This document shows, piece by piece, positions 27,612 to 36,816 of a DNA stretch of 64,000 nucleotides (the stretch's first letter is position 1; each line of letters opens with the position of its first letter). Where the stretch lies: positions 682,001-746,000 of the forward strand of contig NZ_AP026966.1 in NCBI RefSeq assembly GCF_027923905.1. Direction: 5' to 3'. The notes beneath the pieces were generated by a model, which saw only the letters and a program-made list of their open reading frames with translations, had not been told where the DNA came from and ran no database searches. Made by a program: the position numbers and the translations under genes. The DNA is from Massilia varians. Lineage in GTDB: Bacteria > Pseudomonadota > Gammaproteobacteria > Burkholderiales > Burkholderiaceae_D.

Positions 27612-29717
27612 ATGGCACGCACTACCCCCATTGAGCGCTACCGCAATATCGGTATTTCCGCTCACATCGACGCCGGCAAGACGACGACCACCGAGCGCAT
27701 CCTGTTCTACACGGGTGTGAACCACAAGCTGGGCGAAGTGCACGACGGCGCCGCCACCATGGACTGGATGGAGCAGGAGCAAGAGCGCGGTATTACCATT
27801 ACCTCGGCAGCGACCACCTGCTTCTGGAAAGGTATGGCCAGCAACTTCGAGCCGCACCGTTTCAACATCATCGACACCCCGGGCCACGTCGACTTCACCA
27901 TCGAGGTGGAGCGTTCGATGCGCGTGCTGGACGGCGCCTGCATGGTTTACTGCGCAGTCGGCGGCGTGCAGCCGCAGTCGGAAACCGTGTGGCGTCAGGC
28001 TAACAAGTACAAGGTTCCGCGTCTGGCATTCGTCAACAAGATGGACCGTACCGGTGCGAACTTCTTCAAGGTGTACGAGCAGATGCGCGCCCGCCTGAAG
28101 GCCAACCCGATCCCGCTGCAGATCCCGATCGGCGCCGAAGACAGCTTCAAGGGCGTGGTCGACCTGGTCAAGATGAAGGCCGTCTTGTGGGACGACGCAT
28201 CGCAGGGCATGAAGTTCGAATACGCCGACGTGCCGGCCGAGCTGCTGGATCAAGCCAACGAATGGCGCGAGAAGCTGGTCGAAACCGCCGCGGAAGCGTC
28301 GGAAGAGCTGATGAACAAGTACCTCGAAGAAGGCGAACTGTCGGAAGCCGAGATCAAGAAGGCACTGCGTAACCGTACCATCGCTGGCGAAATCGTCCCG
28401 ATGATGTGCGGCACCGCCTTCAAGAACAAGGGCGTGCAGGCAATGCTGGACGCGGTCATCGAGTACCTGCCGTCGCCAGTGGACATCCCGCCGGTCACCG
28501 GCACCGACGAAGACGAGCAGCCGGTCTCGCGTAAAGCCGACGACAGCGAGAAGTTCGCTGCGCTGGCATTCAAGATCATGACCGACCCGTTCGTCGGCCA
28601 GCTGATCTTCTTCCGCGTCTACTCGGGCGTCGTGAACTCGGGCGATACCGTCTACAACCCGGTCAAGGGCAAGAAGGAACGTCTGGGCCGTATCCTGCAG
28701 ATGCACGCCAACCAGCGTGAAGAGATCAAGGAAGTCCGCGCAGGCGACATCGCCGCGGCAGTCGGCCTGAAAGAAGCGACCACCGGCGAAACCCTGTGCG
28801 ATCCGTCGGCACCGATCATCCTGGAAAAGATGGTGTTCCCGGAGCCGGTCATCCAGCAGGCAGTCGAGCCGAAGACCAAGGCTGACCAGGAAAAGATGGG
28901 CCTGGCACTGAACCGTCTGGCTCAGGAAGACCCGTCGTTCCGCGTGCGTACCGACGAAGAATCGGGCCAGACCATCATCGGTGGTATGGGCGAGCTGCAC
29001 CTGGAAATTATCGTTGACCGCATGAAGCGTGAGTTCAACGTGGAAGCAACCGTCGGCAAGCCGCAGGTTGCATACCGCGAAACCATCCGCAAGGCAGTCA
29101 CCGACGTCGAAGGCAAGTTCGTCAAGCAGTCGGGCGGCCGCGGCCAGTACGGTCACGCTGTCCTGACCATCGAACCGCAAGAAGCCGGCAAGGGCTTCGA
29201 GTTCGTCGACGCCATCAAGGGCGGCGTGGTTCCGCGCGAATACATCCCGGCAGTCGAGAAGGGTGTGCGCGAGACCCTGACCAGCGGCGTGCTGGCTGGC
29301 TATCCGGTCGTTGACGTGAAAGTCACCCTGACCTTCGGTTCGTACCACGACGTCGACTCGAACGAAAACGCGTTCCGCATGGCGGGCTCGATGGCGTTCA
29401 AGGACGGCTGCCGCAAGGCGAGCCCGGTCATCCTCGAGCCGATGATGGCCGTGGAAGTGGAAACGCCGGAAGACTACGCCGGTACCGTGATGGGCGACCT
29501 GTCGTCCCGCCGCGGTATGGTGCAGGGCATGGACGAAATCCCGGGCGGCGGCGGCAAGATCATCAAGGCCGAAGTCCCGCTGTCGGAAATGTTCGGCTAT
29601 GCGACCTCGCTGCGTTCGGCAACCCAGGGCCGTGCGACCTACACGATGGAGTTCAAGCACTACGCTGAAGCTCCGAAGCACGTGATCGACGCGATCGTGA
29701 CCGCGAAAGCCAAGTAA
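27612..29717 (+). CDS. fusA: Elongation factor G
   Basis: A 701-residue translocase GTPase: P-loop AHIDAGKTT (G1), the RGITI effector region (G2), DTPGHVDFT (G3), NKMDRTGA (G4), then domains II-V. It moves tRNAs and mRNA through the ribosome and acts with RRF in recycling. Spacing to rpsG is 117 nt, with a CCCC-TTC-GGGG hairpin. Sequence and length are normal for betaproteobacteria. Confidence 0.98.
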   Translation: MARTTPIERYRNIGISAHIDAGKTTTTERILFYTGVNHKLGEVHDGAATMDWMEQEQERGITITSAATTCFWKGMASNFEPHRFNIIDTPGHVDFTIEVERSMRVLDGACMVYCAVGGVQPQSETVWRQANKYKVPRLAFVNKMDRTGANFFKVYEQMRARLKANPIPLQIPIGAEDSFKGVVDLVKMKAVLWDDASQGMKFEYADVPAELLDQANEWREKLVETAAEASEELMNKYLEEGELSEAEIKKALRNRTIAGEIVPMMCGTAFKNKGVQAMLDAVIEYLPSPVDIPPVTGTDEDEQPVSRKADDSEKFAALAFKIMTDPFVGQLIFFRVYSGVVNSGDTVYNPVKGKKERLGRILQMHANQREEIKEVRAGDIAAAVGLKEATTGETLCDPSAPIILEKMVFPEPVIQQAVEPKTKADQEKMGLALNRLAQEDPSFRVRTDEESGQTIIGGMGELHLEIIVDRMKREFNVEATVGKPQVAYRETIRKAVTDVEGKFVKQSGGRGQYGHAVLTIEPQEAGKGFEFVDAIKGGVVPREYIPAVEKGVRETLTSGVLAGYPVVDVKVTLTFGSYHDVDSNENAFRMAGSMAFKDGCRKASPVILEPMMAVEVETPEDYAGTVMGDLSSRRGMVQGMDEIPGGGGKIIKAEVPLSEMFGYATSLRSATQGRATYTMEFKHYAEAPKHVIDAIVTAKAK

Positions 29718-29726
29718 TAACAATCC

Positions 29727-29755
29727 GGACAGGACGCTCACAAGGCGTCCTGTCC
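29727..29755 (+). terminator. Hairpin between fusA and tuf
   Basis: GGACAGGACGC (29727-29737), a 7-nt loop, GCGTCCTGTCC (29745-29755): an 11-bp perfect stem. It has no U-tract (AAACAG follows), so it is more likely an RNA-processing or stability element, or a weak terminator that lowers readthrough. Confidence 0.5.
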
Positions 29756-29802
29756 AAACAGACTAAAAACAAACAATCGTTTCTTTTAAAGGAAGATAGG
29801 AA

Positions 29803-30993
29803 ATGGCAAAGGAAAAATTCGAACGGACCAAGCCGCACGTCAACGTCGGCACCATCGGTCACGTTGACCACGGCAAAACCACCCTGACGGCTGCAATCGC
29901 AACCGTTCTGTCGAAGAAGTTCGGCGGCGAAGCCAAGGCCTACGACCAGATCGACGCGGCTCCGGAAGAGAAGGCACGCGGCATCACCATCAACACCGCG
30001 CACGTCGAGTACGAAACCGCAAACCGTCACTACGCCCACGTCGACTGCCCGGGCCACGCCGACTACATCAAGAACATGATTACCGGTGCTGCGCAGATGG
30101 ACGGCGCGATCCTGGTGTGCTCGGCCGCTGACGGCCCGATGCCGCAGACCCGCGAGCACATCCTGCTGGCGCGTCAGGTTGGCGTTCCGTACATCATCGT
30201 GTTCCTGAACAAGTGCGACCTGGTCGACGACGCAGAACTGCTGGAACTGGTCGAAATGGAAGTGCGCGAGCTGCTGTCGAAGTACGAGTTCCCGGGCGAC
30301 GACCTGCCAATCATCAAGGGTTCGGCACGTATGGCCCTGGAAGGCCAGGCTGGTCCGCTGGGTGAAGACGCCATCCTGCAACTGGCTGAAGCACTGGATT
30401 CGTACATCCCGACCCCGGAACGTGCCGTTGACGGCGCCTTCCTGATGCCGGTGGAAGACGTGTTCTCGATCTCGGGTCGCGGTACCGTGGTGACCGGTCG
30501 TGTCGAGCGCGGCATCATCAAGGTCGGCGAAGAAATCGAAATCGTCGGTATCGTTGACACCGTCAAGACCACCTGCACCGGCGTGGAAATGTTCCGCAAG
30601 CTGCTGGACCAGGGTCAAGCTGGCGACAACGTCGGCCTGCTGCTGCGCGGTACCAAGCGTGAAGACGTCCAGCGTGGCCAGGTTCTGGCCAAGCCGGGCT
30701 CGATCAAGCCGCACACCGACTTCACCGGCGAAGTGTACGTCCTGTCGAAAGACGAAGGCGGCCGTCACACCCCGTTCTTCAACAACTACCGTCCGCAGTT
30801 CTACTTCCGTACGACTGATGTGACCGGTTCGATCGTGCTGCCGGCCGACAAAGAAATGGTCATGCCAGGCGACAACGTGTCGATCACCGTCAAGCTGATC
30901 GCTCCGATCGCGATGGAAGAAGGTCTGCGCTTCGCAATCCGCGAAGGCGGCCGTACCGTCGGCGCCGGCGTCGTGGCGAAAATCATCGCCTAA
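29803..30993 (+). CDS. tuf: Elongation factor Tu
   Basis: A 396-residue GTPase with G1 [22 protein letters not shown] and NKCDLVDD, then domains II and III with the tRNA-binding groove. It carries aminoacyl-tRNA to the ribosome. The SD is AAAGGAAGA (29788-29796). Only one copy lies in the window; betaproteobacteria normally have a second tuf elsewhere. Confidence 0.98.
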   Translation: MAKEKFERTKPHVNVGTIGHVDHGKTTLTAAIATVLSKKFGGEAKAYDQIDAAPEEKARGITINTAHVEYETANRHYAHVDCPGHADYIKNMITGAAQMDGAILVCSAADGPMPQTREHILLARQVGVPYIIVFLNKCDLVDDAELLELVEMEVRELLSKYEFPGDDLPIIKGSARMALEGQAGPLGEDAILQLAEALDSYIPTPERAVDGAFLMPVEDVFSISGRGTVVTGRVERGIIKVGEEIEIVGIVDTVKTTCTGVEMFRKLLDQGQAGDNVGLLLRGTKREDVQRGQVLAKPGSIKPHTDFTGEVYVLSKDEGGRHTPFFNNYRPQFYFRTTDVTGSIVLPADKEMVMPGDNVSITVKLIAPIAMEEGLRFAIREGGRTVGAGVVAKIIA

Positions 30994-31044
30994 TTTCGGT
31001 TAGCGAGATCGGAAGGGCGCCCCAGGGCGTCTCTTCCATCCAAC

Positions 31045-31076
31045 GATGGGGACAGGTTTTTCGACCTGTCCCCATC
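31045..31076 (+). terminator. 13-bp hairpin after tuf
   Basis: GATGGGGACAGGT (31045-31057), loop TTTTCG, then the inverted copy (31064-31076) and TTTAT. It resembles an intrinsic terminator with a poor U-tract. A second hairpin (GGAAG..CGCCC / GGGCG..CTTCC) lies at 31011-31037. A possible -10 (TATACT, 31097-31102) follows, so rpsJ may have its own weak promoter. Confidence 0.55.
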
Positions 31077-31180
31077 TTTATGAGAGGGAACGATGTTATA
31101 CTCCCGCCTCTTGAGCCGTACCGTAATACCTTTCACACATTGCCGGCACCTTGCCGGAACGTTCTTTTAAAGGAAATAGC

Positions 31181-31498
31181 ATGTCCGCTCCGAACCAGAA
31201 AATCCGCATCCGCCTGAAAGCGTTCGACTACAAGCTGATCGACCAGTCCGCCCTGGAAATCGTCGACACCGCCAAGCGCACCGGCGCAGTGGTCAAGGGC
31301 CCGGTCCCGCTGCCGACCCGCATCCAGCGTTTCGACGTCCTGCGTTCGCCGCACGTCAACAAGACCTCGCGCGACCAGTTCGAAATCCGCACCCACCAGC
31401 GCCTGATGGACATCGTTGATCCGACCGACAAGACCGTTGACGCACTGATGAAGCTGGACCTGCCGGCTGGCGTCGACGTCGAAATCAAGCTGCAGTAA
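31181..31498 (+). CDS. rpsJ: 30S ribosomal protein S10 (NusE)
   Basis: 105 residues with the full S10 core ([41 protein letters not shown]). The ATG at 31181 has the SD AAAGGAAA (31169-31176). S10 belongs to the 30S head and also pairs with NusB in antitermination. Usually it heads the S10 operon; here it is followed by strong hairpins and an opposite-strand gene, and rplC is about 12.4 kb away. Confidence 0.97.
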   Translation: MSAPNQKIRIRLKAFDYKLIDQSALEIVDTAKRTGAVVKGPVPLPTRIQRFDVLRSPHVNKTSRDQFEIRTHQRLMDIVDPTDKTVDALMKLDLPAGVDVEIKLQ

Positions 31499-31510
31499 TC
31501 GCATCCACCG

Positions 31511-31570
31511 TCAGCGGATCATTCCGCTGAGGTAGCAAGGGCCGGGAATCCGCAGGGATTCCCGGCCCTT
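31511..31570 (+). terminator. Double hairpin ending the str-rpsJ unit
   Basis: The first stem is TCAGCGGA/TCCGCTGA (31511-31530). The second is a perfect 15-bp stem (31537-31551 with 31556-31570; AAGGGCCGGGAATCC, loop GCAG), followed by GTCGTTT. There is no long U-run, but stem strength and position (gene end, convergent neighbour) support termination in both directions. Confidence 0.7.
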
Positions 31571-31597
31571 GTCGTTTGCGGCCACCGTGGCAAGGGC

Positions 31598-31786
31598 TCA
31601 GTTCAGGAGCGCGTACAGCACCGGTCCGAGCAGGCTGCCCATGACCACACCGCCACCGAGCAGCATGACGAGCAGGACCGAGCGGCCGATCCAGCCGACC
31701 AGGGTCGGGTGACCGGTGAAATGGGCCCGCAGGCTTGCGGCGCTGAGGCGGGTGGCATCGTCGGGGAGGTGATCGAAGTTCGACAT
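31598..31786 (-). CDS. Small single-span membrane protein
   Basis: A 62-residue protein starting MSNFDHLPDD, with one strong TM helix (about residues 34-56) that is Gly/Leu/Val-rich. ATG 31786 has an AGGAG SD at 5-nt spacing, better than any upstream start. There are no recognisable domains. It sits alone on the minus strand, converging on rpsJ. Confidence 0.6.
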   Translation of the reverse strand: MSNFDHLPDDATRLSAASLRAHFTGHPTLVGWIGRSVLLVMLLGGGVVMGSLLGPVLYALLN

Positions 31787-31957
31787 GGGAGCTCCTTGCA
31801 AAAGTCCATTGTCGAGTGCGCTTTTAGCGCGCACTTTGTGCTGGCGCAAACGCTAGGGCAGGCTTCCCCCACTCCCGACGGCGCTTTATGCGCTGCAAAT
31901 TGTTCGAGCGCCTAGCCCATGGTGTAATCGTAGCGATCACAGCCAGACGAACAACAC

Positions 31958-32851
31958 ATGCTCCTGACACAGCGTTTCCAATCCGCAGCCCTCGATCTTC
32001 GCCGCAGGTCCTGGTCGCAGCTGGCAGGCCATGCCTACCTGGCCTTCCTCATCGTGCTGCTGGTGCGCCTGGCGGCGCCGGAAACGATGGGATCTGCGCT
32101 ACGCAAGCTGGCCTTCGCGCTGCCCCTGGCCCTGTTGGCCGCCAAGGACCTGGCGCACCTGCCCGACGCGCTGCGGCGCCTGCGTGCCGCCAGCGGCTGG
32201 CGCGGCCGCATCCTTGCACTGCTGCCGCCCGAACTGATCGGCATGGCCCGGCTGGAGCGCCTGATGTGGACGGGGTTCCTGCAATGGCTGCGGCGCCGCC
32301 CGGCGGCCGCGCGGCCCGAAGGCATGGCCCTGACTTACCTGCAGCGCGGCGCCTACGGCACCGCGATCGGCTGCGCGATGGTCGCGGTGTTCCTGGAATT
32401 GCCGATCGATTTCGGCATCCTTCACCTGTTCGTCGACGATCCGGACACCCGCATGCTGATCCATGTGGTCGGCGGCATCGGGGCCTTGTACACCCTCGTG
32501 TGGGTGCTGGGTGACCGCTGGCACGTGGCCGAGGGCAGCCATGTGCTGGCGGACGAGGTGCTGCACCTGCGCGTCGGCGTGCGCACCCAGGGGAGCATTC
32601 CGCTCTCCGGCATCGAGCGCGTCGATGCGGTGCTGGAAGCACCCGAGCGCTGGCGCCAGCGCCATGGCATCCACCCGGCCGACACGATCACGGTGACGCC
32701 CTTCGACAAGCCCAACTGCGTGCTGGTCATGCGGCCGGATGCCGGCGTGACCCTGCTGCACTGGCAGGTGCGCCGCGCCGCCCCGCGCTACATCCTTCTT
32801 TATCTCGACCGGCCGGAACTGCTGGCAAGCCGCGTCAGGCAGGATCGCTGA
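31958..32851 (+). CDS. Uncharacterised membrane protein with PH-like C-terminal region
   Basis: 297 residues. Hydrophobic segments near residues 24-41, 50-62, 133-150 and 166-185 suggest four membrane passes. The C-terminal third is soluble and beta-rich (HVLADEVLHLRVG, GSIPLSGIERVDAVLEAP), a pattern seen in bacterial PH-like (DUF304-type) domains. I do not recognise the family. It is the only plus-strand gene between rpsJ and the tRNA and converges on the TerA-like gene with a 9-nt gap. Confidence 0.6.
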   Translation: MLLTQRFQSAALDLRRRSWSQLAGHAYLAFLIVLLVRLAAPETMGSALRKLAFALPLALLAAKDLAHLPDALRRLRAASGWRGRILALLPPELIGMARLERLMWTGFLQWLRRRPAAARPEGMALTYLQRGAYGTAIGCAMVAVFLELPIDFGILHLFVDDPDTRMLIHVVGGIGALYTLVWVLGDRWHVAEGSHVLADEVLHLRVGVRTQGSIPLSGIERVDAVLEAPERWRQRHGIHPADTITVTPFDKPNCVLVMRPDAGVTLLHWQVRRAAPRYILLYLDRPELLASRVRQDR

Positions 32852-32860
32852 GGCGCCGCG

Positions 32861-34102
32861 TCAACCCTTGGTGCCGGTCTTCCAGCGCAGCCCGAACCCG
32901 AAATGGCGGTCCATCAGCTCGTGGGCGCTGGTGCCGCCGCTCTGCTGGAAGTACTCGGCCAGCTTGGTGACCTGCAGGCTGCCGCCCCGGTTCTCGATCA
33001 GCGCGATCGCGCACATCATCTGGTTGCCGCCGCCGTCCAGGCGCACCTCGATCGGCGCCTGCTCGGGCGCGCAGATGGTCACCACGCCGTCGGTCGCCGC
33101 CCAGTTGGGCACGCCTTCGTAGATGAAGGAGAAGATCAGCGCGCGGCGGATCTGGTCGAAGCGCTCGCCGTTGATGAACAGGTTCTCGCCGCCGGCCACG
33201 GCCCCGGTGCGGTCGTCGGCATCCAGGCGGATGAAGGGCTCGCGCTCGAAGTCGCCCCAGGCATTGCCGAGCGCCTGCACCAGGCCGCGCCGGCCGTCGG
33301 CCAGCTCGTACATGCAGCCGAGGTCGAGGTCGATGCCGCCGCTGCCCTTGCGGCCGGCGCCGATGCCGCCGCCGATCAGCTTGTCGAAGAAGCCCGTCTT
33401 CGCAGGCTGGGGCGGGGGCGTCGAGGTCGCCGCCTGGTTCCAGTTCAGGTTGACGTGGATGCGGCCGAAGCCGCGGCCGGCGCGCTTGTCGAGCGAGACC
33501 TTGTCGCCGCGCTTTTCCAGCGTGACCTTCGACAGCGAGACCTTGGGCTGGGCCGGCGCGGCCGCAGGGGCCGGAGCCGGAGCGGCTGCCGGCTTGGCTT
33601 CGGTGCCGCCGAAATGCGCCAGCAGCGCCGACAGCCCGCCATTGAAACCCTGGCCGACCGCGCCGAAGCGCCACATGCCATCGCGCCGGTACAGCTCGGC
33701 CACGATGACCGCCTTCTCGTCGCCGAAGTCCGCGCCCGACCACGGGAAGCGCACCGCATTGCCGAGATTCAGCGCGCAGGCGCCGAGCGAGCGCATGGTT
33801 TGCAGACCATCGATGGCGGCCACGAACACCAGCTTGGCGATGGTCGGCGGCAGAGCATCGAGATTGACGGCGAAACGGGCCAGCGACGCGCCCAGCTCCA
33901 GCCGCACCGCGCCCTCGGGGCTGGCCAGCTGGTTGTAGAACACCATGTAGCGCTCGTCCGACAGGCGATCTGCCGCATCCAGGCCGAAACAGGACACGTC
34001 GACCGAGAGGCCCGGGGCCTGGATATCCACCTCGACGGTGAAGGCGTTGCCGGTGCCGAGGTCGGCCAGCTTGCCTTTCTGGCCACGCGAAAACAGGTTC
34101 AT
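32861..34102 (-). CDS. TerA-like stress protein with TerD-like N-terminal domain
   Basis: 413 residues. The N-terminal part (about 1-175) is TerD-like and ends VGQGFNGGLSALLAHFGG. A Pro/Ala linker follows (about 178-200). The C-terminal part (about 220-413) looks like TerA: GGIDLDLGCMYELADG, IRLDADDRTGA, NLFINGERFDQIRRAL and SFIYEGVPNW. ATG 34102 has an AGGAGA SD and overlaps the upstream stop (ATGA), so it is the last gene of the Ter operon. TerD domains bind calcium, but the exact role of TerA is not known. Confidence 0.8.
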   Translation of the reverse strand: MNLFSRGQKGKLADLGTGNAFTVEVDIQAPGLSVDVSCFGLDAADRLSDERYMVFYNQLASPEGAVRLELGASLARFAVNLDALPPTIAKLVFVAAIDGLQTMRSLGACALNLGNAVRFPWSGADFGDEKAVIVAELYRRDGMWRFGAVGQGFNGGLSALLAHFGGTEAKPAAAPAPAPAAAPAQPKVSLSKVTLEKRGDKVSLDKRAGRGFGRIHVNLNWNQAATSTPPPQPAKTGFFDKLIGGGIGAGRKGSGGIDLDLGCMYELADGRRGLVQALGNAWGDFEREPFIRLDADDRTGAVAGGENLFINGERFDQIRRALIFSFIYEGVPNWAATDGVVTICAPEQAPIEVRLDGGGNQMMCAIALIENRGGSLQVTKLAEYFQQSGGTSAHELMDRHFGFGLRWKTGTKG

Positions 34103-34992
34103 GAGGGTTCTCCTTCCATCGAACGGGATCCGAAGCGGTTTGACTGTTCCACCAGGCGCTCGGCCCAGGCGCGGTGGGTGGCGACTTCGCACATCGCGTC
34201 GTCCATGCGGAACACGGCGGGGCTGGCGTCGTCGAGGATGGCGCGCGCCACCGCCAGGTCTTGCGGGCGCACCTGGTAGTGCTGCTCGATCAGGGCGATC
34301 TGGGTCGGGTGGATCGCCGTCTTGCCGATCATGCCGTGGGCCAGGTCTTCCAGCACTTCCTGGTCGAGCAGCTCGGGCAGGTCGAGGTATTCGAACACCG
34401 GCGCCGTCAGGGCGAAGCCCCAGGGGCGGAACGTGGTCACCAGGCGCGCGATCACGGGCCCCAGCGGGGTGCGGTAGATCGTCATGCCGCGCGGCCGGCG
34501 CAGGCCCAGCAGGGCCAGCAGGTCGTTGCCGCCGATGCGCAAGGCCAGGATGCGGTGGCGCACGCCCGGCGCTTCGAACACGGCGCGCAGCTGCTGCATT
34601 TCGCTGTCGCTGAACACTTCCGCCGTCTCCAGCGTCGGCATCAAAACGTGACTGGTATCGCGCACCAGGCGGAAATAGGTGTCGAAGTTGTGGCGCGTGA
34701 TCTTCGGCAGCACGAAGCCGCTCAGCTTTTCGGCGCCCGGCATGGCCAGCACGCGCTCCATCACCTCCGGGTTGCGTACCCGGACGAAACGCTCGGCCGT
34801 GACCTCGCTGCGCATGTTCGCCAGCACCACCGAGAGATTGAACAGCGACCAGCTCAATTCGCGGTCGGCGATGGCGTCCTCGAGGCAGAAGATCAGCGAG
34901 CGCGCGTCCGGCAGTTTTTCGCCGTTGGCGATTCTGGCCAAATCCTTGTGATTGGCCGGCACGTACAGCGACGCGCCTAAAGACTTATGCAT
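34099..34992 (-). CDS. HpcH/HpaI aldolase / citrate lyase beta-like enzyme of the Ter operon
   Basis: A 297-residue TIM-barrel protein with family features: SLYVPANH near the N-terminus, a FCLEDAIAD metal/acid region, RVRNP, VLPKI and a late GKTAIHPTQI. Such enzymes make or break C-C bonds in short acyl substrates. ATG 34992 is chosen because AGGAG (35001-35005) lies 8 nt before it; the GTG at 35001 overlaps that SD. It overlaps the StiP-like gene by 8 nt and the TerA-like gene by 4 nt. Confidence 0.85.
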   Translation of the reverse strand: MHKSLGASLYVPANHKDLARIANGEKLPDARSLIFCLEDAIADRELSWSLFNLSVVLANMRSEVTAERFVRVRNPEVMERVLAMPGAEKLSGFVLPKITRHNFDTYFRLVRDTSHVLMPTLETAEVFSDSEMQQLRAVFEAPGVRHRILALRIGGNDLLALLGLRRPRGMTIYRTPLGPVIARLVTTFRPWGFALTAPVFEYLDLPELLDQEVLEDLAHGMIGKTAIHPTQIALIEQHYQVRPQDLAVARAILDDASPAVFRMDDAMCEVATHRAWAERLVEQSNRFGSRSMEGEPS

Positions 34993-36067
34993 CCGATGCA
35001 CTCCTGATCAGGGAAACTGCGTGATAGGGCAGAAGCGGGTCGACCGCGACCGGCACCTGTTTTTCTTCGGCCAGCACTTCCAGGTGCCGCACGTCGGCGG
35101 CGCCCGGCTGGCGCAGCACCAGCAGGCGCGGGACGCGGCGCAGCAGCACCCGGGTCGCCTCGCCGATGCCGGGCTTGACGAGGTTGATGTCGGCGACGCC
35201 GTAGCGTGCCATCGCGCCCTCCAGGTAGGCGCGCGAGCGTGCGGCGGCCGCTTTCGGATCGGGCGGCGTGCCCTGCGGCAGGTCGCCGGCATCCCGCGCC
35301 AGCGTCACCAGCGCATCGGCGAAGCGCTGCGACTGGTCGTGGGCGGCGAACTGCTCGTAATACACGCAGCCATGGAAGTCGTCCGGGCCGATCCGTTCGT
35401 CCAGCACCGTGCGGCTCACCAGTCCCGACACGGTGGCATTCAGGATGCTCGACGGGATCAGGTAGTCGTCGCCGGAAGCGGCGCAGGCAGCCGCGCCGGC
35501 CAGGTCCGACAGCACGTACAGGCCGTTGTCGATGCCGGTGCCTTGCGCCGCATTGAAGGCGGACACGGACAGGGCCAGCTCGCGTGCGATCACGCCCTTG
35601 CCGGTCCAGCCGTCGACGAACACGATCGATTCCGGCGCGTGGCCCCGGGCCAGGATGTGGCGCAGGGCGGCGCGGTCGATGCCGCGGTCGCGCACGATCG
35701 ACACGCAATAATGGACCGCCTCGCGTTTGAGCACCTCGCGCAGCAACCGCGCCACCACCACGCCCACCGGCGTGCCGGCGCGCGCCAGCGACACCACGGC
35801 GATGGCGCCGCCGCGCCGCGCGGCGATCAGGCCGGCCAGGCGCAGGCAGTCCGCCGCCATGCGCGCATTGTTGGCGCGGCAGGCATCCTCGAACACGGCC
35901 ATGTAGCGCGCCGAAGGCAGCGCTTCGGGCGACAGCATCTGGCTGTAGTGGCGCTGGCCCGACTGGATCAGGCGCTCCTTGTCGTGCACGCTGGTGAATT
36001 CCTGCGCCGGCAAGCGCGTGAGCAGGAACTCCACCTCGCCGGCACGGTAGCTGCCCGGGAAGCTCAC
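34985..36067 (-). CDS. StiP-like protein (PRTase-related domain with Pelota-type region)
   Basis: A 360-residue cytoplasmic protein. The first two thirds contain VVSLARAGTPVGVVVARLLRE and ESIVFVDGWTGKG, like a phosphoribosyltransferase with a PRPP loop. The C-terminal part could be the small RNA-binding Pelota-like domain described for this group. Databases often call it cysteine protease StiP, but the PRTase reading fits the operon better. The start is GTG 36067, in a GTGA overlap with the HAD gene. Confidence 0.75.
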   Translation of the reverse strand: MSFPGSYRAGEVEFLLTRLPAQEFTSVHDKERLIQSGQRHYSQMLSPEALPSARYMAVFEDACRANNARMAADCLRLAGLIAARRGGAIAVVSLARAGTPVGVVVARLLREVLKREAVHYCVSIVRDRGIDRAALRHILARGHAPESIVFVDGWTGKGVIARELALSVSAFNAAQGTGIDNGLYVLSDLAGAAACAASGDDYLIPSSILNATVSGLVSRTVLDERIGPDDFHGCVYYEQFAAHDQSQRFADALVTLARDAGDLPQGTPPDPKAAAARSRAYLEGAMARYGVADINLVKPGIGEATRVLLRRVPRLLVLRQPGAADVRHLEVLAEEKQVPVAVDPLLPYHAVSLIRSASDA

Positions 36068-36816
36068 AGGGCCTCCACGGTCAGCCGCGCCAGCTGGGTG
36101 GCGCGCGGGACGATGGCGTAGTCACACGCGGCCATGAAGCGGGCATCCGAGCGGCTGTCGCCCATGCCGAAGGTGACGATGTCGCCGTGCTCGGCGCGCA
36201 GCATGGCGGTGACATGGGCGACGGCGTTGGCCTTGTCGAGCGCCTTCGGCAGGATCGCCAGGTTGTTGCCGTTGCGGTGCACCACATAGTCCGGGCGGCC
36301 GTCGGCGATCCACGGGCGGACCACCTCGTCCTCGATCGGCACCAGGCGCTCGTGGCGCTTGTCCGGGTCCTTCACGACCAGGAAGAAGGGCGTGGCGAAG
36401 TCCTCGATCATGCGGGCGCGGCCGCCGAAGCCGGTGCGTCCGGCATAGTCGTCGATATGCCGGGCCAGCTCCTGCAGGCCGGGCAGGGCGGCGTGCATCG
36501 CGCTGCGCATGTTTTCCAGCCAGGGCATGTCGGCGCCGCCGCCCGGCTGCAGCACCACGCCGCCGTAGTTGATGACGGCGTAGCTGTCGAAGGGCAGGTG
36601 CACGCGGCGCAGGCCGTCGTGGTCGCGCGCCGTGGTCGGGATCACGGTCATGCCGTCCTGCACGAAGCTCAGGAAGGCGCGTTGGGCGCGCGTGGTGTAC
36701 GAGCAGATGCTGCCGTCCTTGTAATAGGCGGCCGGCTCGAGCGCGTCCGCGGCGGCGCATTTCTCGAAGGTCTGGAACAGCGTGTCGTCCAGGTCAGCGA
36801 ACAGGAACTTCTTCAA
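36064..36816 (-). CDS. HAD-superfamily phosphatase of the Ter operon
   Basis: The start is TTG 36816, preceded by GAGG (about 9 nt away); it gives 250 residues beginning MKKFLFADLDDTLFQT, where DLDDT is HAD motif I. Further on are VIPTTAR (motif II) and TFGMGDSRSDARFM (motif IV), with a Cof/sucrose-phosphatase-like cap. It would remove a phosphate from the operon's predicted product. The start lies 23 nt inside the end of the phosphoribosyltransferase gene. Confidence 0.85.
   Translation of the reverse strand: MKKFLFADLDDTLFQTFEKCAAADALEPAAYYKDGSICSYTTRAQRAFLSFVQDGMTVIPTTARDHDGLRRVHLPFDSYAVINYGGVVLQPGGGADMPWLENMRSAMHAALPGLQELARHIDDYAGRTGFGGRARMIEDFATPFFLVVKDPDKRHERLVPIEDEVVRPWIADGRPDYVVHRNGNNLAILPKALDKANAVAHVTAMLRAEHGDIVTFGMGDSRSDARFMAACDYAIVPRATQLARLTVEAL

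Noticed and set aside
34999..35001. GTG as the start of the HpcH-like gene
   Set aside because: It overlaps the AGGAG that fits ATG 34992.
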